A stretch of DNA of 64,000 nt, from assembly GCA_007378985.1 (NCBI GenBank), contig VMHB01000002.1:41369-105368 (forward strand). Direction: 5' to 3'. Position 1 is the stretch's first letter. The number at the start of each line of letters is the position of its first letter. The stretch is from Parcubacteria group bacterium Greene0714_7 (lineage in GTDB: Bacteria > Patescibacteria > Paceibacteria > UBA9973 > UBA2103). Both the position numbers and the translations under genes were made by a program. The notes under the pieces are model-generated. The model did no database searches. It was not told the origin of the DNA and saw only the letters and a program-made list of their open reading frames with translations. Positions 8,455 to 16,205 of the stretch are shown piece after piece.

Positions 8455-8483
8455 AGGATAGCAAACAAAAAGCCCCGAGTCAA
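8455..8483 (-). promoter_or_regulatory. promoter of the rpsN-map unit, -35 box inside a terminator loop
   Basis: On the minus strand TTGACT (8478-8483) and TATCCT (8455-8460) are spaced by exactly 17 nt. The -35 box lies in the loop of the terminator hairpin 8470-8491, so the upstream unit ends where the next one begins. Confidence 0.6.
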
Positions 8484-8491
8484 AGGGGCTT
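8466..8491 (-). terminator. intrinsic terminator after rplE and the 54-residue gene
   Basis: Stem AAGCCCC/GGGGCTT (8470-8476 with 8485-8491), 8-nt loop, followed on the minus strand by TTTTTGTTT. It ends the rpsS-rplE unit. Confidence 0.75.
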
Positions 8492-8511
8492 GGAATGTCT
8501 GTGTTTAGACT

Positions 8512-8676
8512 CTATTTTCTTTTTGAAGTTTTAAGCCGTAAAGGGGTTCTGTCTGCCTTCATTCCTGGAAGAAACGGCTCCGCAGGGCCGCTATTTTCTA
8601 ATCCAAGAGTTTTTGCGTGCGCACGCATATCTGCATCAGAAGCCCCAAAAGAAGTACCTGAATTTTCACGCCCCAT
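8512..8676 (-). CDS. 54-residue conserved-looking hypothetical protein next to rplE
   Basis: ATG 8676 lies 11 nt after the rplE stop and the frame ends with TAG at 8512, just before the terminator. The protein begins MGRENSGTSFGAS, has an acidic/neutral middle (AEPFLPGMKADRT) and a basic end (LKTSKRK). No Shine-Dalgarno is evident. It replaces the position where rpsN normally follows rplE. It has no cysteines and no membrane segment, and I recognise no family. The tight spacing between rplE and the terminator supports a real gene. Confidence 0.5.
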   Translation of the reverse strand: MGRENSGTSFGASDADMRAHAKTLGLENSGPAEPFLPGMKADRTPLRLKTSKRK

Positions 8677-8687
8677 AAAAATTGAAA

Positions 8688-9227
8688 TTACACCGCCTCC
8701 TGAAGCGGGACACCAATGTGTCGGAAGAATGCCTCTGCCTGCTTTGCATCTTTTGCTGTAGTCACAATGGTAATAGCAAGACCGAACACATCTTTCAGCT
8801 CTTCATCTGAAGTTTCAGGGAAAATAGTGTGCTCTTTAATACCGAGAGTTATGTTACCCAAGGAATCAATAGCTTTTGCGGAGAGTCCACGGAAGTCACG
8901 AGTACGAGGAAGAGAGATGTGAACAAGTTTGTCCAAGAAGTCATACATGCGAGCTCCACGGAGTGTTACTTGGTAACCCACAGGATCCCCTTCACGAACC
9001 TTGAATGAAGCAACTGATTTCTTTGCGCCACGAACCGCTGCTTTTTGACCGGTAATCAAAGCAAGCCTGTCTTCAATAACTTCAATTTTCTTTTTATCCT
9101 TTATCTTTCCAATACCTGTTGAAATAACCACCTTCACAAGGTGCGGTGCTTGAAAAACATTCTTGTAACCAAATTCACCCTTGAGGGTTTTGAATGCGCT
9201 TTTTGCTTGTGTACGAACTGATTGCAT
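8688..9227 (-). CDS. rplE: 50S ribosomal protein L5
   Basis: 179 residues from ATG 9227. L5 binds 5S rRNA and contacts the P-site tRNA. Recognised by EFGYKNVFQAPHLVKVVIS, a GIGKIKDKKKIEVIED helix region, VGYQVTLRGARMYDFLDKL and the C-terminal FGLAITIVTTAKDAKQAEAF. A GTG at 9251 would add eight residues but overlaps rplX by 17 nt; ATG 9227 leaves 7 nt after the rplX stop and gives the family-normal N-terminal length, so I prefer it. Confidence 0.96.
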   Translation of the reverse strand: MQSVRTQAKSAFKTLKGEFGYKNVFQAPHLVKVVISTGIGKIKDKKKIEVIEDRLALITGQKAAVRGAKKSVASFKVREGDPVGYQVTLRGARMYDFLDKLVHISLPRTRDFRGLSAKAIDSLGNITLGIKEHTIFPETSDEELKDVFGLAITIVTTAKDAKQAEAFFRHIGVPLQEAV

Positions 9228-9234
9228 ATATTTT

Positions 9235-9537
9235 TTATACTTCTGAACCACTCTTAACCGCGACGCGAACTCGCTTATCTCCCTTCATTTTAATCGAAAT
9301 GCGTGTGCCTTTACCTGATTTTGGATCAACAAGCATTGCATTTGATACATGAAATGGCATCGACATATCAACAATCTGACCCTTTTTATTACCACGAGGC
9401 TTCTGGTGTTTCTTTTTCATATTCAAACCCTCAACAATGATCTTGCTCACTGCTGGAAGCGCTCTCGTTACCGTACCCGCCTTACCTTTATCCTTACCGG
9501 TAATGATGATGACTTTATCTCCTTTTCTTATTTTCAT
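9235..9537 (-). CDS. rplX: 50S ribosomal protein L24
   Basis: 100 residues, usual length. L24 is an assembly-initiator protein at the 5-prime end of 23S rRNA. The KOW motif at the N-terminus is clear (KIRKGDKVIIITGKDKGKAG), followed by the family segment VSKIIVEGLNMKKKHQKP. Standard order between rplN and rplE; a 33-nt gap separates it from rplN. Confidence 0.97.
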   Translation of the reverse strand: MKIRKGDKVIIITGKDKGKAGTVTRALPAVSKIIVEGLNMKKKHQKPRGNKKGQIVDMSMPFHVSNAMLVDPKSGKGTRISIKMKGDKRVRVAVKSGSEV

Positions 9538-9570
9538 ATTGTTTTTGTTTTGTCTGCAAATCAGCCGATT

Positions 9571-9951
9571 CTACACAACCTCTGGCGCAAGAGAACCAAT
9601 CTTCTGATATCCCATGTCGACGATTTCACGAGGGATTGGACCGAAGACACGATTTGCCTTTGGTTCAAAAGGATCTTTTGCATTCTTTGAAAGAATAACT
9701 ACAGCATTATCATCGAAGCGAATGTAGGAACCGTCAACACGACGGAATGTCTTTCGTTGACGAACTACTACCGCAGTCAACACATCTTTTTTCTTAACCA
9801 TTTTTCGTGGTTCAGCAGACTGCACAGAAAGCACTACTCTGTCGCCAATCTGAGCAATGGTTTTTTTAGAGCCACCAAGCACTTTGAAAATGCGTCCAAC
9901 CTTTCCGCCGGTGTTATCTGCAATTATGACGAGTGATCGATCTTGAATCAT
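9571..9951 (-). CDS. rplN: 50S ribosomal protein L14
   Basis: 126 residues, usual length. L14 lies at the intersubunit face and binds the anti-association factor RsfS in bacteria. Recognised by LVIIADNTGGKVGRIFKVLG, VVVRQRKTFRRVDGSYIRF and C-terminal FGPIPREIVDMGYQKIGSLA. Its start overlaps the rpsQ stop by 4 nt (ATGA), indicating translational coupling. Confidence 0.98.
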   Translation of the reverse strand: MIQDRSLVIIADNTGGKVGRIFKVLGGSKKTIAQIGDRVVLSVQSAEPRKMVKKKDVLTAVVVRQRKTFRRVDGSYIRFDDNAVVILSKNAKDPFEPKANRVFGPIPREIVDMGYQKIGSLAPEVV

Positions 9952-10187
9952 ATAACTATAAAATGCTTATTCTTCGACATTGGGCGACATGGCGCAATTG
10001 TGACGCGCTCTCCGTCTTTTTTTGTGTTCCCTGCATCATGCGCAAGATACTTCTTCGTCTTCTTCACATACTTTTTATACTTTGAATCCTTCACATAGCG
10101 ATTTACAGCCACCGTTATGGTGTCTTTCATTTTTGTGGATACAACCACGCCAGTGAGTGTTTTTTGATTTTTTGTGTTTGTTTCCAT
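9948..10187 (-). CDS. rpsQ: 30S ribosomal protein S17
   Basis: 79 residues. S17 is a primary 16S rRNA-binding OB-fold protein. Recognised by LTGVVVSTKMKDTITVAVNR, the HDAGNTKKDGERVTIAPCRP segment and the final SKNKHFIVI. Slightly short at the C-terminus compared with many S17. It overlaps rplN by 4 nt and lies 5 nt after rpmC. Confidence 0.96.
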   Translation of the reverse strand: METNTKNQKTLTGVVVSTKMKDTITVAVNRYVKDSKYKKYVKKTKKYLAHDAGNTKKDGERVTIAPCRPMSKNKHFIVI

Positions 10188-10192
10188 ATAGA

Positions 10193-10387
10193 TTATGCCT
10201 CTCTTTCTGCCATGACTAACTTAATACGCGCGATATCGGCACGAACTGTGCGAGCCTTGCGGACATTCTTGGTGCGCGATCCCGACATACCAAAACGAAA
10301 TTCACGAAGCTCAATTTCGAGCTCACCAAGAGCCTTCATAAGCTCACTATCAGTCTTCTTCCTAACATCTATAGCTTTCATATGCAA
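10193..10387 (-). CDS. rpmC: 50S ribosomal protein L29
   Basis: 64 residues, usual length. L29 lies near the exit tunnel next to L23 and helps form the docking site for nascent-chain factors. It reads MKAIDVRKKTDSELMKALGE from its second Met, and continues with LREFRFGMSGSRTKNVRKAR and RADIARIKLVMAERE. The first ATG adds only two residues (MH). Two nucleotides separate the gene from rplP. Confidence 0.94.
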   Translation of the reverse strand: MHMKAIDVRKKTDSELMKALGELEIELREFRFGMSGSRTKNVRKARTVRADIARIKLVMAEREA

Positions 10388-10389
10388 AT

Positions 10390-10809
10390 TTAGTGGCGAG
10401 CAATTACGGTCGTTTTAACTGACAATTTAGTTGCAGCTTTGCGAAGTGCTTCTCTCGCAATCGCATCAGTAACACCGTCGATTTCAAAGAGAATTCTGCC
10501 TGGCTTTACCTCAACAACAAAACGGTATGGGTCACCCTTACCCTTACCCATCGGCAATTCCCCTCCCTTCTTCGTGTCAGGACGGTCAGGAAATACGCGA
10601 ATCCAGACACGTCCAGTTTTTCCTAGAAGTCGTGCTCCTGCCCTGCGAGCAGCCTCAAGCTGATTTGATGAAATGCGATCAGAGGTAAGAGCCTTCAACC
10701 CATGAGAACCGAAAGCAAGCGTAACACCACGGGTTGCTACCTGCTTCTTTTTAGGATTAACGCGAGAGCGTTGCCACTTTCTATATTTAACTTTTTTTGG
10801 AAACAACAT
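10390..10809 (-). CDS. rplP: 50S ribosomal protein L16
   Basis: 139 residues, usual length. L16 helps organise the A-site and central protuberance. Recognised by MLFPKKVKYRKWQRSRVNPK, GLKALTSDRISSNQLEAARR, the WIRVFPDRPDTKKGGELPMG stretch with the conserved MGKGKG after it, and IDGVTDAIAREALRKAATKL. Standard order between rpsC and rpmC. Confidence 0.98.
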   Translation of the reverse strand: MLFPKKVKYRKWQRSRVNPKKKQVATRGVTLAFGSHGLKALTSDRISSNQLEAARRAGARLLGKTGRVWIRVFPDRPDTKKGGELPMGKGKGDPYRFVVEVKPGRILFEIDGVTDAIAREALRKAATKLSVKTTVIARH

Positions 10810-10815
10810 AAAAAT

Positions 10816-11496
10816 TTATACTTTTGGACGTGACGCATCATCAGCAAAAATATCGCCACGATAAATCCAAACCTTAACGCCGATTTTGCCCAAAGGAAGT
10901 TGTGCTGCTATTTGCGCATAATCAATGTCTGCGCGGAATGTCTGAAGAGGAATGCGTCCGCGCTTCAATTCTTCAGTGCGTGACATAGAGCCTGAACCGA
11001 GCATGCCAGCAACAGCAATACGCACACCCTTCACATCTCTATTAGCCATCACCTTATCAATAGTCTGTTTCAAAACACGGCGGAAAGGAAGGCGCTTCTC
11101 GAGACTCTCCACCACCATACCTGCAACAATTGCCGCGTTAGATTCAGGAGATCGAACTTCAATAACATCAAGATGAAGCGCGGGCACGGATGAAAGCTTC
11201 ATGCTCTTGAGCATTTGGTGCAAATCCTTTTTCAATTTTGTTGCACCTTCACCTGAGCGACCAATAACCATACCTGGGCGTGCTGTATGAATTTGAACTC
11301 GCAAATCTTTTTGAGAACGCTCAATTTCAACATGCGACACATAGCTTCCACGAAGACGCTTTGTCAAAAATTGACGAATCATTGCATCAGTTCGAATGAA
11401 TTCACGATTCTTTTTTGCAGAACCAGCAAACCAACGACTCTGCCAATCCCTAAGGATGCCTAGACGGTGCGCGTATGGATGAACGATTTTTGTCAT
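10816..11496 (-). CDS. rpsC: 30S ribosomal protein S3
   Basis: 226 residues, usual length. S3 is at the mRNA entry channel and has helicase-assisting Arg/Lys residues. N-terminal MTKIVHPYAHRLGILRDWQS is a divergent form of the usual VNPxxxRLGI start. The KH domain is seen in the HTARPGMVIGRSGEGATKLK stretch. The C-terminal domain has the GVRIAVAGMLGSGSMSRTEE and GRIPLQTFRADIDYAQIAA region. It lies 2 nt after rplV. Confidence 0.97.
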   Translation of the reverse strand: MTKIVHPYAHRLGILRDWQSRWFAGSAKKNREFIRTDAMIRQFLTKRLRGSYVSHVEIERSQKDLRVQIHTARPGMVIGRSGEGATKLKKDLHQMLKSMKLSSVPALHLDVIEVRSPESNAAIVAGMVVESLEKRLPFRRVLKQTIDKVMANRDVKGVRIAVAGMLGSGSMSRTEELKRGRIPLQTFRADIDYAQIAAQLPLGKIGVKVWIYRGDIFADDASRPKV

Positions 11497-11498
11497 AA

Positions 11499-11840
11499 TT
11501 ATTTTTTCTTCTTTGGCTTTGCTTTCCCTAAAGTCACTGTTATATGGCTCATTCTATGGCGAATTGGGGATGAACGACCAAACGCACGAGGCATCGAACG
11601 CATAGCAACTAAACCTTTATTGACCGTAATGTTTTGAACAACGAGAGTTCTTCCGTCTTCACCCTGCTTCTCCGCGTTTGCGACAGCAGAGGAAATGAGT
11701 TTAGCCATAGGAGCTGCGGCGCGCTTATCCAAGAACTTTAGTGCAAGGAGTGCTTCCTCAACACCCTTACCCTTCACAAGCTCAGTAACGAGTCTGGTTT
11801 TTCGTGGAGTCTGCTTGTAGTTGGAAAGTGTCGCCTTCAT
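11499..11840 (-). CDS. rplV: 50S ribosomal protein L22
   Basis: 113 residues, usual length. L22 lines the peptide exit tunnel and carries the beta-hairpin linked to macrolide resistance. Recognised by KQTPRKTRLVTELVKGKGVE and C-terminal MPRAFGRSSPIRHRMSHITV. Ends in a Lys-rich tail. Standard order between rpsS and rpsC. Confidence 0.97.
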   Translation of the reverse strand: MKATLSNYKQTPRKTRLVTELVKGKGVEEALLALKFLDKRAAAPMAKLISSAVANAEKQGEDGRTLVVQNITVNKGLVAMRSMPRAFGRSSPIRHRMSHITVTLGKAKPKKKK

Positions 11841-11863
11841 ATGCTGATTCTAGATATCAAAAA

Positions 11864-12223
11864 TTATTTCTTAGCTCCAGCCTTAGCCTTACCATCAGCA
11901 GGTGCCTTGGCTGCTTGAGCTGCTGCAATTTCAGACTCTTTCTTCTTCTGTTCAAGCTCTTTCTGCATCTTACCTCCGTGACGAGTAAATTTGGTTGTTG
12001 ATGAAAATTCGCCAAGACGATGTCCTACCATTTCCTCTGTAACAAATACCTCAGGGAAATCCTTTCCGTTATGAACAAGGAAAACAAAACCAACCATTTC
12101 AGGGCTGATTTCAGATGCACGAGCCCACGTCTTAATAGGCGCTGTTGTGGCAGGCTTCTTGCCTTCAATCTTCTTTAGAAGCTTGTGGGCGACATACGGA
12201 CCTTTCTTAAGTGAACGAGACAT
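11864..12223 (-). CDS. rpsS: 30S ribosomal protein S19 with C-terminal extension
   Basis: 119 residues from ATG 12223. S19 lies in the head of the small subunit and contacts S13. The N-terminus MSRSLKKGPYVAHKLLKKIE and the VGHRLGEFSSTTKFTRHGGK region are canonical. The family normally has about 92 residues; here an Ala/Lys-rich tail of about 27 residues follows. A TTG at 12247 could add eight residues but lacks homology. It is the first gene of the rpsS-rplE unit, just downstream of the island. Confidence 0.96.
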   Translation of the reverse strand: MSRSLKKGPYVAHKLLKKIEGKKPATTAPIKTWARASEISPEMVGFVFLVHNGKDFPEVFVTEEMVGHRLGEFSSTTKFTRHGGKMQKELEQKKKESEIAAAQAAKAPADGKAKAGAKK

Positions 12224-12286
12224 TGTTGTAGTTTTGACCCAAATCAAGTGCGCACTAAGAAAAATGCGCCCTTACGAGCTTTGGGC

Positions 12287-12316
12287 ATACTATCCCAATC
12301 ACCCACCCACTGTCAA
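12287..12316 (-). promoter_or_regulatory. promoter of the rpsS-rplE unit
   Basis: Minus-strand TTGACA (12311-12316) with TAGTAT at 12287-12292 (18-nt spacer) or GATAGT at 12289-12294 (16-nt spacer). The -35 box directly touches the 38-bp palindrome 12317-12354. Confidence 0.6.
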
Positions 12317-12354
12317 TCTCATTTGTGCAACCTCCGGAGGTTGCACAAATGAGA
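12317..12354. repeat. 38-bp perfect palindrome, distal flank of the REP transposase gene
   Basis: The stretch is a perfect inverted repeat, two 19-nt halves with core GCAACCTCCGGAGGTTGC. A close relative sits on the other side of the transposase gene at 13088-13117. It would form a long hairpin in RNA or single-stranded DNA, the form bound by REP-type transposases. Confidence 0.85.
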
Positions 12355-12376
12355 CACTAAAGCCAAAATGAAAAAA

Positions 12377-13069
12377 TTACAAAATAATACCTTGGAGCTC
12401 TTCGACTAAAAGTTTTTTGCTGGTTGTTTTAACAAAATCGGCGTAATTACTTTTTGCTGTTATAGCAAACTGCCCCGTGATGATCTCGGGCACAATGAGT
12501 CCTCCCCATCGGTTCGCATCAGTAAAATCTTGGAGTGACGACCAAGGATACTCGGATTCCCTTCCTGACCATTCTCGTATGTCACTGGGGTTTCTATGAA
12601 TATAGGCGGATGCATATAAAAGCTGGGAATCTGTTTTTACATGCACCGCTTTGTACGGACCCTGAAATACATGTCCTGAGGTTTCATACTTAGTATTATA
12701 ATATTTTGTATATCCGTCAGCTACGCGTTGCATGTAGCGTGCCATTCCTCCTTCAATGGTTTCTTTGACCAACAAGTGAAAGTGGTTCGACATAAGACAA
12801 AAGCACACCACTTCCACAAAACGACCCTCAATGATGGCCTCGATATCTTCGTTAGGGACAGAAAAACCAATATCCGGAACAAAACTTTCTGTAATCCGAT
12901 GTATGTTTTTAAATTGATGAGGGGATTGGAGGAATAACACATTAAAAAGGAATCGACGCCAGTCCCCTTTTTCTTTAAAAATAGTCTGCCTGTGCGCACC
13001 GCGATTGAACACATGGTAGTACTCCCCCGGAGCGATTCCTTCTCGTGACTTTAGCAATACCTTAGCCAT
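12377..13069 (-). CDS. REP-associated tyrosine transposase (Y1/HUH family)
   Basis: 230 residues. This Y1 HUH enzyme family nicks and joins single-stranded DNA at palindromic REP sequences. Motifs: YYHVFNRGAHRQTIF near the N-terminus, the HUH motif in CLMSNHFHLLV, the catalytic-Tyr helix YMQRVADGYTKYYN, GHVFQGPYKAVHV and ASAYIHRNPSDI. An upstream ATG at 13072 adds one Met. The gene is bracketed by matching palindromes at 12317-12354 and 13088-13117, the likely cognate substrates. It appears intact and could be active. It marks one end of an island inserted between rplB and rpsS. Confidence 0.9.
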   Translation of the reverse strand: MAKVLLKSREGIAPGEYYHVFNRGAHRQTIFKEKGDWRRFLFNVLFLQSPHQFKNIHRITESFVPDIGFSVPNEDIEAIIEGRFVEVVCFCLMSNHFHLLVKETIEGGMARYMQRVADGYTKYYNTKYETSGHVFQGPYKAVHVKTDSQLLYASAYIHRNPSDIREWSGRESEYPWSSLQDFTDANRWGGLIVPEIITGQFAITAKSNYADFVKTTSKKLLVEELQGIIL

Positions 13070-13087
13070 CAACTCAGGCTACCACAC

Positions 13088-13117
13088 CTCTGTGCAACCT
13101 CCAGAGGTTGCACAGAG
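13088..13117. repeat. 30-bp imperfect palindrome, proximal flank of the REP transposase gene
   Basis: Two 14-nt arms (13088-13101 and 13104-13117) with core TGCAACCTC/GAGGTTGCA and a CA centre. It shares this core with 12317-12354. An AGGATTTT/AAAATCCT hairpin (about 13118-13141) follows directly and may terminate the upstream surface-protein gene. Confidence 0.8.
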
Positions 13118-13148
13118 AGGATTTTAAAAACAAAAATCCTCCTTCGGA

Positions 13149-16100
13149 CTAAAATTCATCGAAGCGCGGAGTAACACCTATGGTCACTGACTTTGAACTC
13201 GGCACCCCACCGGTTAAACAATTCATTGTGTATGTACTTTGTTGATTTATGATCACAGATTGTGCACCTGAAAAAGCGGTTGAAGAAAGTCCCGGACCTG
13301 ATATTGAACATGAGTCAGGAGTGCCTACCACTCCCCATGACACCGTTGCAGGGTCACCTTGGCGAACAGTAACGGCTGGGCTAATGTTGAGAGTAATATC
13401 GGCAGGGTTTACAGTCACTGTGGCGCTTGAAGATGCACTTCGTGTACCACTAGTACAAGTGATACCGTAGGTTGTAGTAACTGGAGGGGAAACAGTAACC
13501 GAGCCCACAGTTGCACTACCTGTTGGGAAATTAGTTCCCGTACAGGAAGTGGCGTACGAAGATGTCCAGTCAATTCTAGGAGAAGTCACACCTTTAATGA
13601 TCGTATTTGGTGTGGCAGTAATCAGCACTGTTGGCGTGTTCTGTATGGTGCCAGCCCCACAGGTTGCAGTAACCGCACCTGTACCTGATGTCACAATAAC
13701 TGAAGCCGATTTCGTACCGGCGGTACCGTATGTTTTTGAAACAGTTGCACCGGTGCCGGTCAGCCCGTCAGTGCCACTCCACACATAGGTATACGAGCCT
13801 ACACCACCAGAAGGTGTAACGGTCCATATTAATGAGTCTCCAACATACCCCGTGCTTGGTGACGGAGAGCACGAGGCTGTGAGCGTGCCTGGGTTCACGG
13901 TGAGCGGTGTCCATGCACTGCAGTTATCAAGTTCGTTGGATTCATTCACTTCATTGAGCGGAGTGTCGGCACAAAAACGCATCTGGTACGCACCCGGCGA
14001 AAGAAATGTATAGCTTCCTGTTTCTGTACCACTTCCACCGGCTGAAATCGATATTCGACTCAAAGCAATTTTTATTGATGTATTAGCTTCAGCAAAGTGA
14101 ATAAAGAGACTGAAGATGCGGCCCCAGATAGAATCTAATTGAGTGAGATAATTATTAAGACAGGCGCTGTCCGAAGCGAGGCACACATACATTCTTGAAC
14201 CAAATACTGGAGTCGCTACTCCACCAGTATTATTAACACCAGCAGTAAATGTGCTGTTTACTCCTGCCGTCACACTAAGCGGTGTCAGGCTACCGGTGGT
14301 TAGATCAGACAAAGAAACACCAACCACCACAGAATTGGAGCAACTCGCTGTTATTGATGCCGGTGCCGATGCCGTTGCAAGACCTCCAAAATAATTATGT
14401 CTCGTTGTGTTACCGCTAGTGGAGGTTTTCGAGGCAAGAGAAGCATTTGAATATGCTTCGTAGTGATAGTAGGTATTAACTGGCTGTCCAACCGAATTCA
14501 AAGTCTCTCGTACATCAACACTACAGCAACCGCCCGCAGGTGTTATTTCCGAACACACTCCTGCCATGGCAGAGTTAGCGCCACCCGTAAAGCCCACACC
14601 ATCCTCTGTGCTGCCATAACTACCTACTTTTGTACCTCCAGAGCAGTGCTTTTCTCCTTGGAGCGTAACAGAAGTTACACCGGACGGACTAGTAACAGTA
14701 ACTGAAGCTGTTTTTGTGCCAACTGTTGTATATATTTTTGAGATCGACGCAACAGTACCAGAGAGACTATCAGTACCACTCCATGAATACGTGTACGAAC
14801 CAGCTCCCCCTGATGCAGATGCAGTCCAAGTCACAGGACTACCGGTATATACGCTCGTTGGAGATACTGAACATGACCCCGAAAGAACGCCGGAGGAGGT
14901 TGAATTTACTTGAACATTTGCGGTAGCAAAAGCGGTCTGGGGAGTCACGGCAGGGGAAGCGCCGACACATGAATAGATATCAGTATTGATGTTGCATGCA
15001 CTGATGGTGTTCACCTTACATGTTGGGATGCTACAAGCCTTTCCTGTTGGATTCGGAGGGCAAGTAGGTACGCTTGAATATGCCTTGTTTGGATCTGTGA
15101 GTGGGCAAGCAAAATCGCTTATATCAGACTCTGAGTATTGCCATATACCTGACGATACTGCGCTAGCTCCTGTACAAGTAATAGAATAGTTTGTGGTGGC
15201 ACTTAACGCCCCGGTAGAAATAGAGCCTGATGTATTCCCGCCAGTTTCAAATCCACTACCAACACAAGAAACTGCATTAGTTGAGGACCATGTGAGAGTA
15301 GCTGAAGATCCAGAATTCAAACTTGTTGGAGTTGCAGATAACGAAACAGTCGGTGTGGGGATTGAGCTTACCGTGACTGTTTGAGATGCCGACGCAGACC
15401 CACCAGCGCCAGTACATGACACAAGATAGCTGGTTGTTTGTGATGGAGTAACTGATACAGAGCCTGCGTTTGCTGACGCTGTAGAAAAATTAATGCCTGT
15501 GCATGATGTTGCATTCGTTGAACCCCATGTGAGCGTTGACGATGAACCTACTACAAGTGAAGTTGGGTTTGCAGAAAGTGTTGCAGTTGGTGCAATAATT
15601 GGAGCGCTGACGGTCACCGTTGCTGAAGAAGAAACTGTTTGAATACCATCAGTGCAGGTAATCGAGTATGTTATTGAGGAAGCAGGTGAAACAATAAGCG
15701 AACCTGCAGTAGCGCCTCCAGTTGAAAAATTAGTACCCGTACATGAGGTCACATAGTCCGAAGTCCATGTTAGAAGAGATGAACCACCACTGCTTATAGA
15801 AGACGGTGTTGCAATAATTCCTACATATAGAGTTGTAGGTTCCTCGATACAACCATTCCCTTCATCAATGCGCGCGACTTGATACGAACTTTGCACCACA
15901 TAACTATCTCCTCCATACACCGCACGAAACGCCGCTTCACCTGCACTACCAGGAGGGAAAGGGTTAGTCACTATTGTGTAGTCATACTCCCATGTCGTAC
16001 CACTACACCCCCCAACCTCGCCACCTCCTCCTCCATCAAGGTTCGGGCCAGCATGTGTTAACTGAGGAACGGCACTAAACAGAACAATTGAAAAAAAAGC

Positions 16101-16163
16101 ACCCATAAAAAAGATTTTAAAAGCGGGGAAAGCAAACCGGCGGAAGGCTATCATTGAACCCAT
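13149..16163 (-). CDS. giant secreted surface protein with Ig-like, PKD-like and CARDB-like repeats
   Basis: 1004 residues. A signal peptide spans about 1-38 (basic start, hydrophobic FFMGAFFSIVLFSA, cleavage after THA). Ig-like repeats, each with a LTWSSTNATSCTG-type core and paired cysteines, lie at about 112-186, 192-265, 271-345 and 843-917, with a divergent one at 922-996. PKD-like repeats (SYTYSWSGTD) lie at about 430-500 and 760-835. Cys-rich inserts occupy about 346-402 and 505-605, and a CARDB-like part about 615-755. No C-terminal membrane anchor or sortase signal is seen. Likely a cell-surface adhesin (inference). It is a tandem paralogue of the next gene upstream, with the same domain order. 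Confidence 0.85.
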   Translation of the reverse strand: MGSMIAFRRFAFPAFKIFFMGAFFSIVLFSAVPQLTHAGPNLDGGGGGEVGGCSGTTWEYDYTIVTNPFPPGSAGEAAFRAVYGGDSYVVQSSYQVARIDEGNGCIEEPTTLYVGIIATPSSISSGGSSLLTWTSDYVTSCTGTNFSTGGATAGSLIVSPASSITYSITCTDGIQTVSSSATVTVSAPIIAPTATLSANPTSLVVGSSSTLTWGSTNATSCTGINFSTASANAGSVSVTPSQTTSYLVSCTGAGGSASASQTVTVSSIPTPTVSLSATPTSLNSGSSATLTWSSTNAVSCVGSGFETGGNTSGSISTGALSATTNYSITCTGASAVSSGIWQYSESDISDFACPLTDPNKAYSSVPTCPPNPTGKACSIPTCKVNTISACNINTDIYSCVGASPAVTPQTAFATANVQVNSTSSGVLSGSCSVSPTSVYTGSPVTWTASASGGAGSYTYSWSGTDSLSGTVASISKIYTTVGTKTASVTVTSPSGVTSVTLQGEKHCSGGTKVGSYGSTEDGVGFTGGANSAMAGVCSEITPAGGCCSVDVRETLNSVGQPVNTYYHYEAYSNASLASKTSTSGNTTRHNYFGGLATASAPASITASCSNSVVVGVSLSDLTTGSLTPLSVTAGVNSTFTAGVNNTGGVATPVFGSRMYVCLASDSACLNNYLTQLDSIWGRIFSLFIHFAEANTSIKIALSRISISAGGSGTETGSYTFLSPGAYQMRFCADTPLNEVNESNELDNCSAWTPLTVNPGTLTASCSPSPSTGYVGDSLIWTVTPSGGVGSYTYVWSGTDGLTGTGATVSKTYGTAGTKSASVIVTSGTGAVTATCGAGTIQNTPTVLITATPNTIIKGVTSPRIDWTSSYATSCTGTNFPTGSATVGSVTVSPPVTTTYGITCTSGTRSASSSATVTVNPADITLNISPAVTVRQGDPATVSWGVVGTPDSCSISGPGLSSTAFSGAQSVIINQQSTYTMNCLTGGVPSSKSVTIGVTPRFDEF

Positions 16164-16205
16164 TGTACAGGGAATTTACACCGATTGTTAAAAGAAGTGT
16201 GGGAA

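Noticed and set aside
8232..8483. 83-codon minus frame upstream of rpsN
   Set aside because: Its start lies in the terminator/promoter overlap before the predicted transcript start; composition is odd and no domain is seen. Treated as leader.
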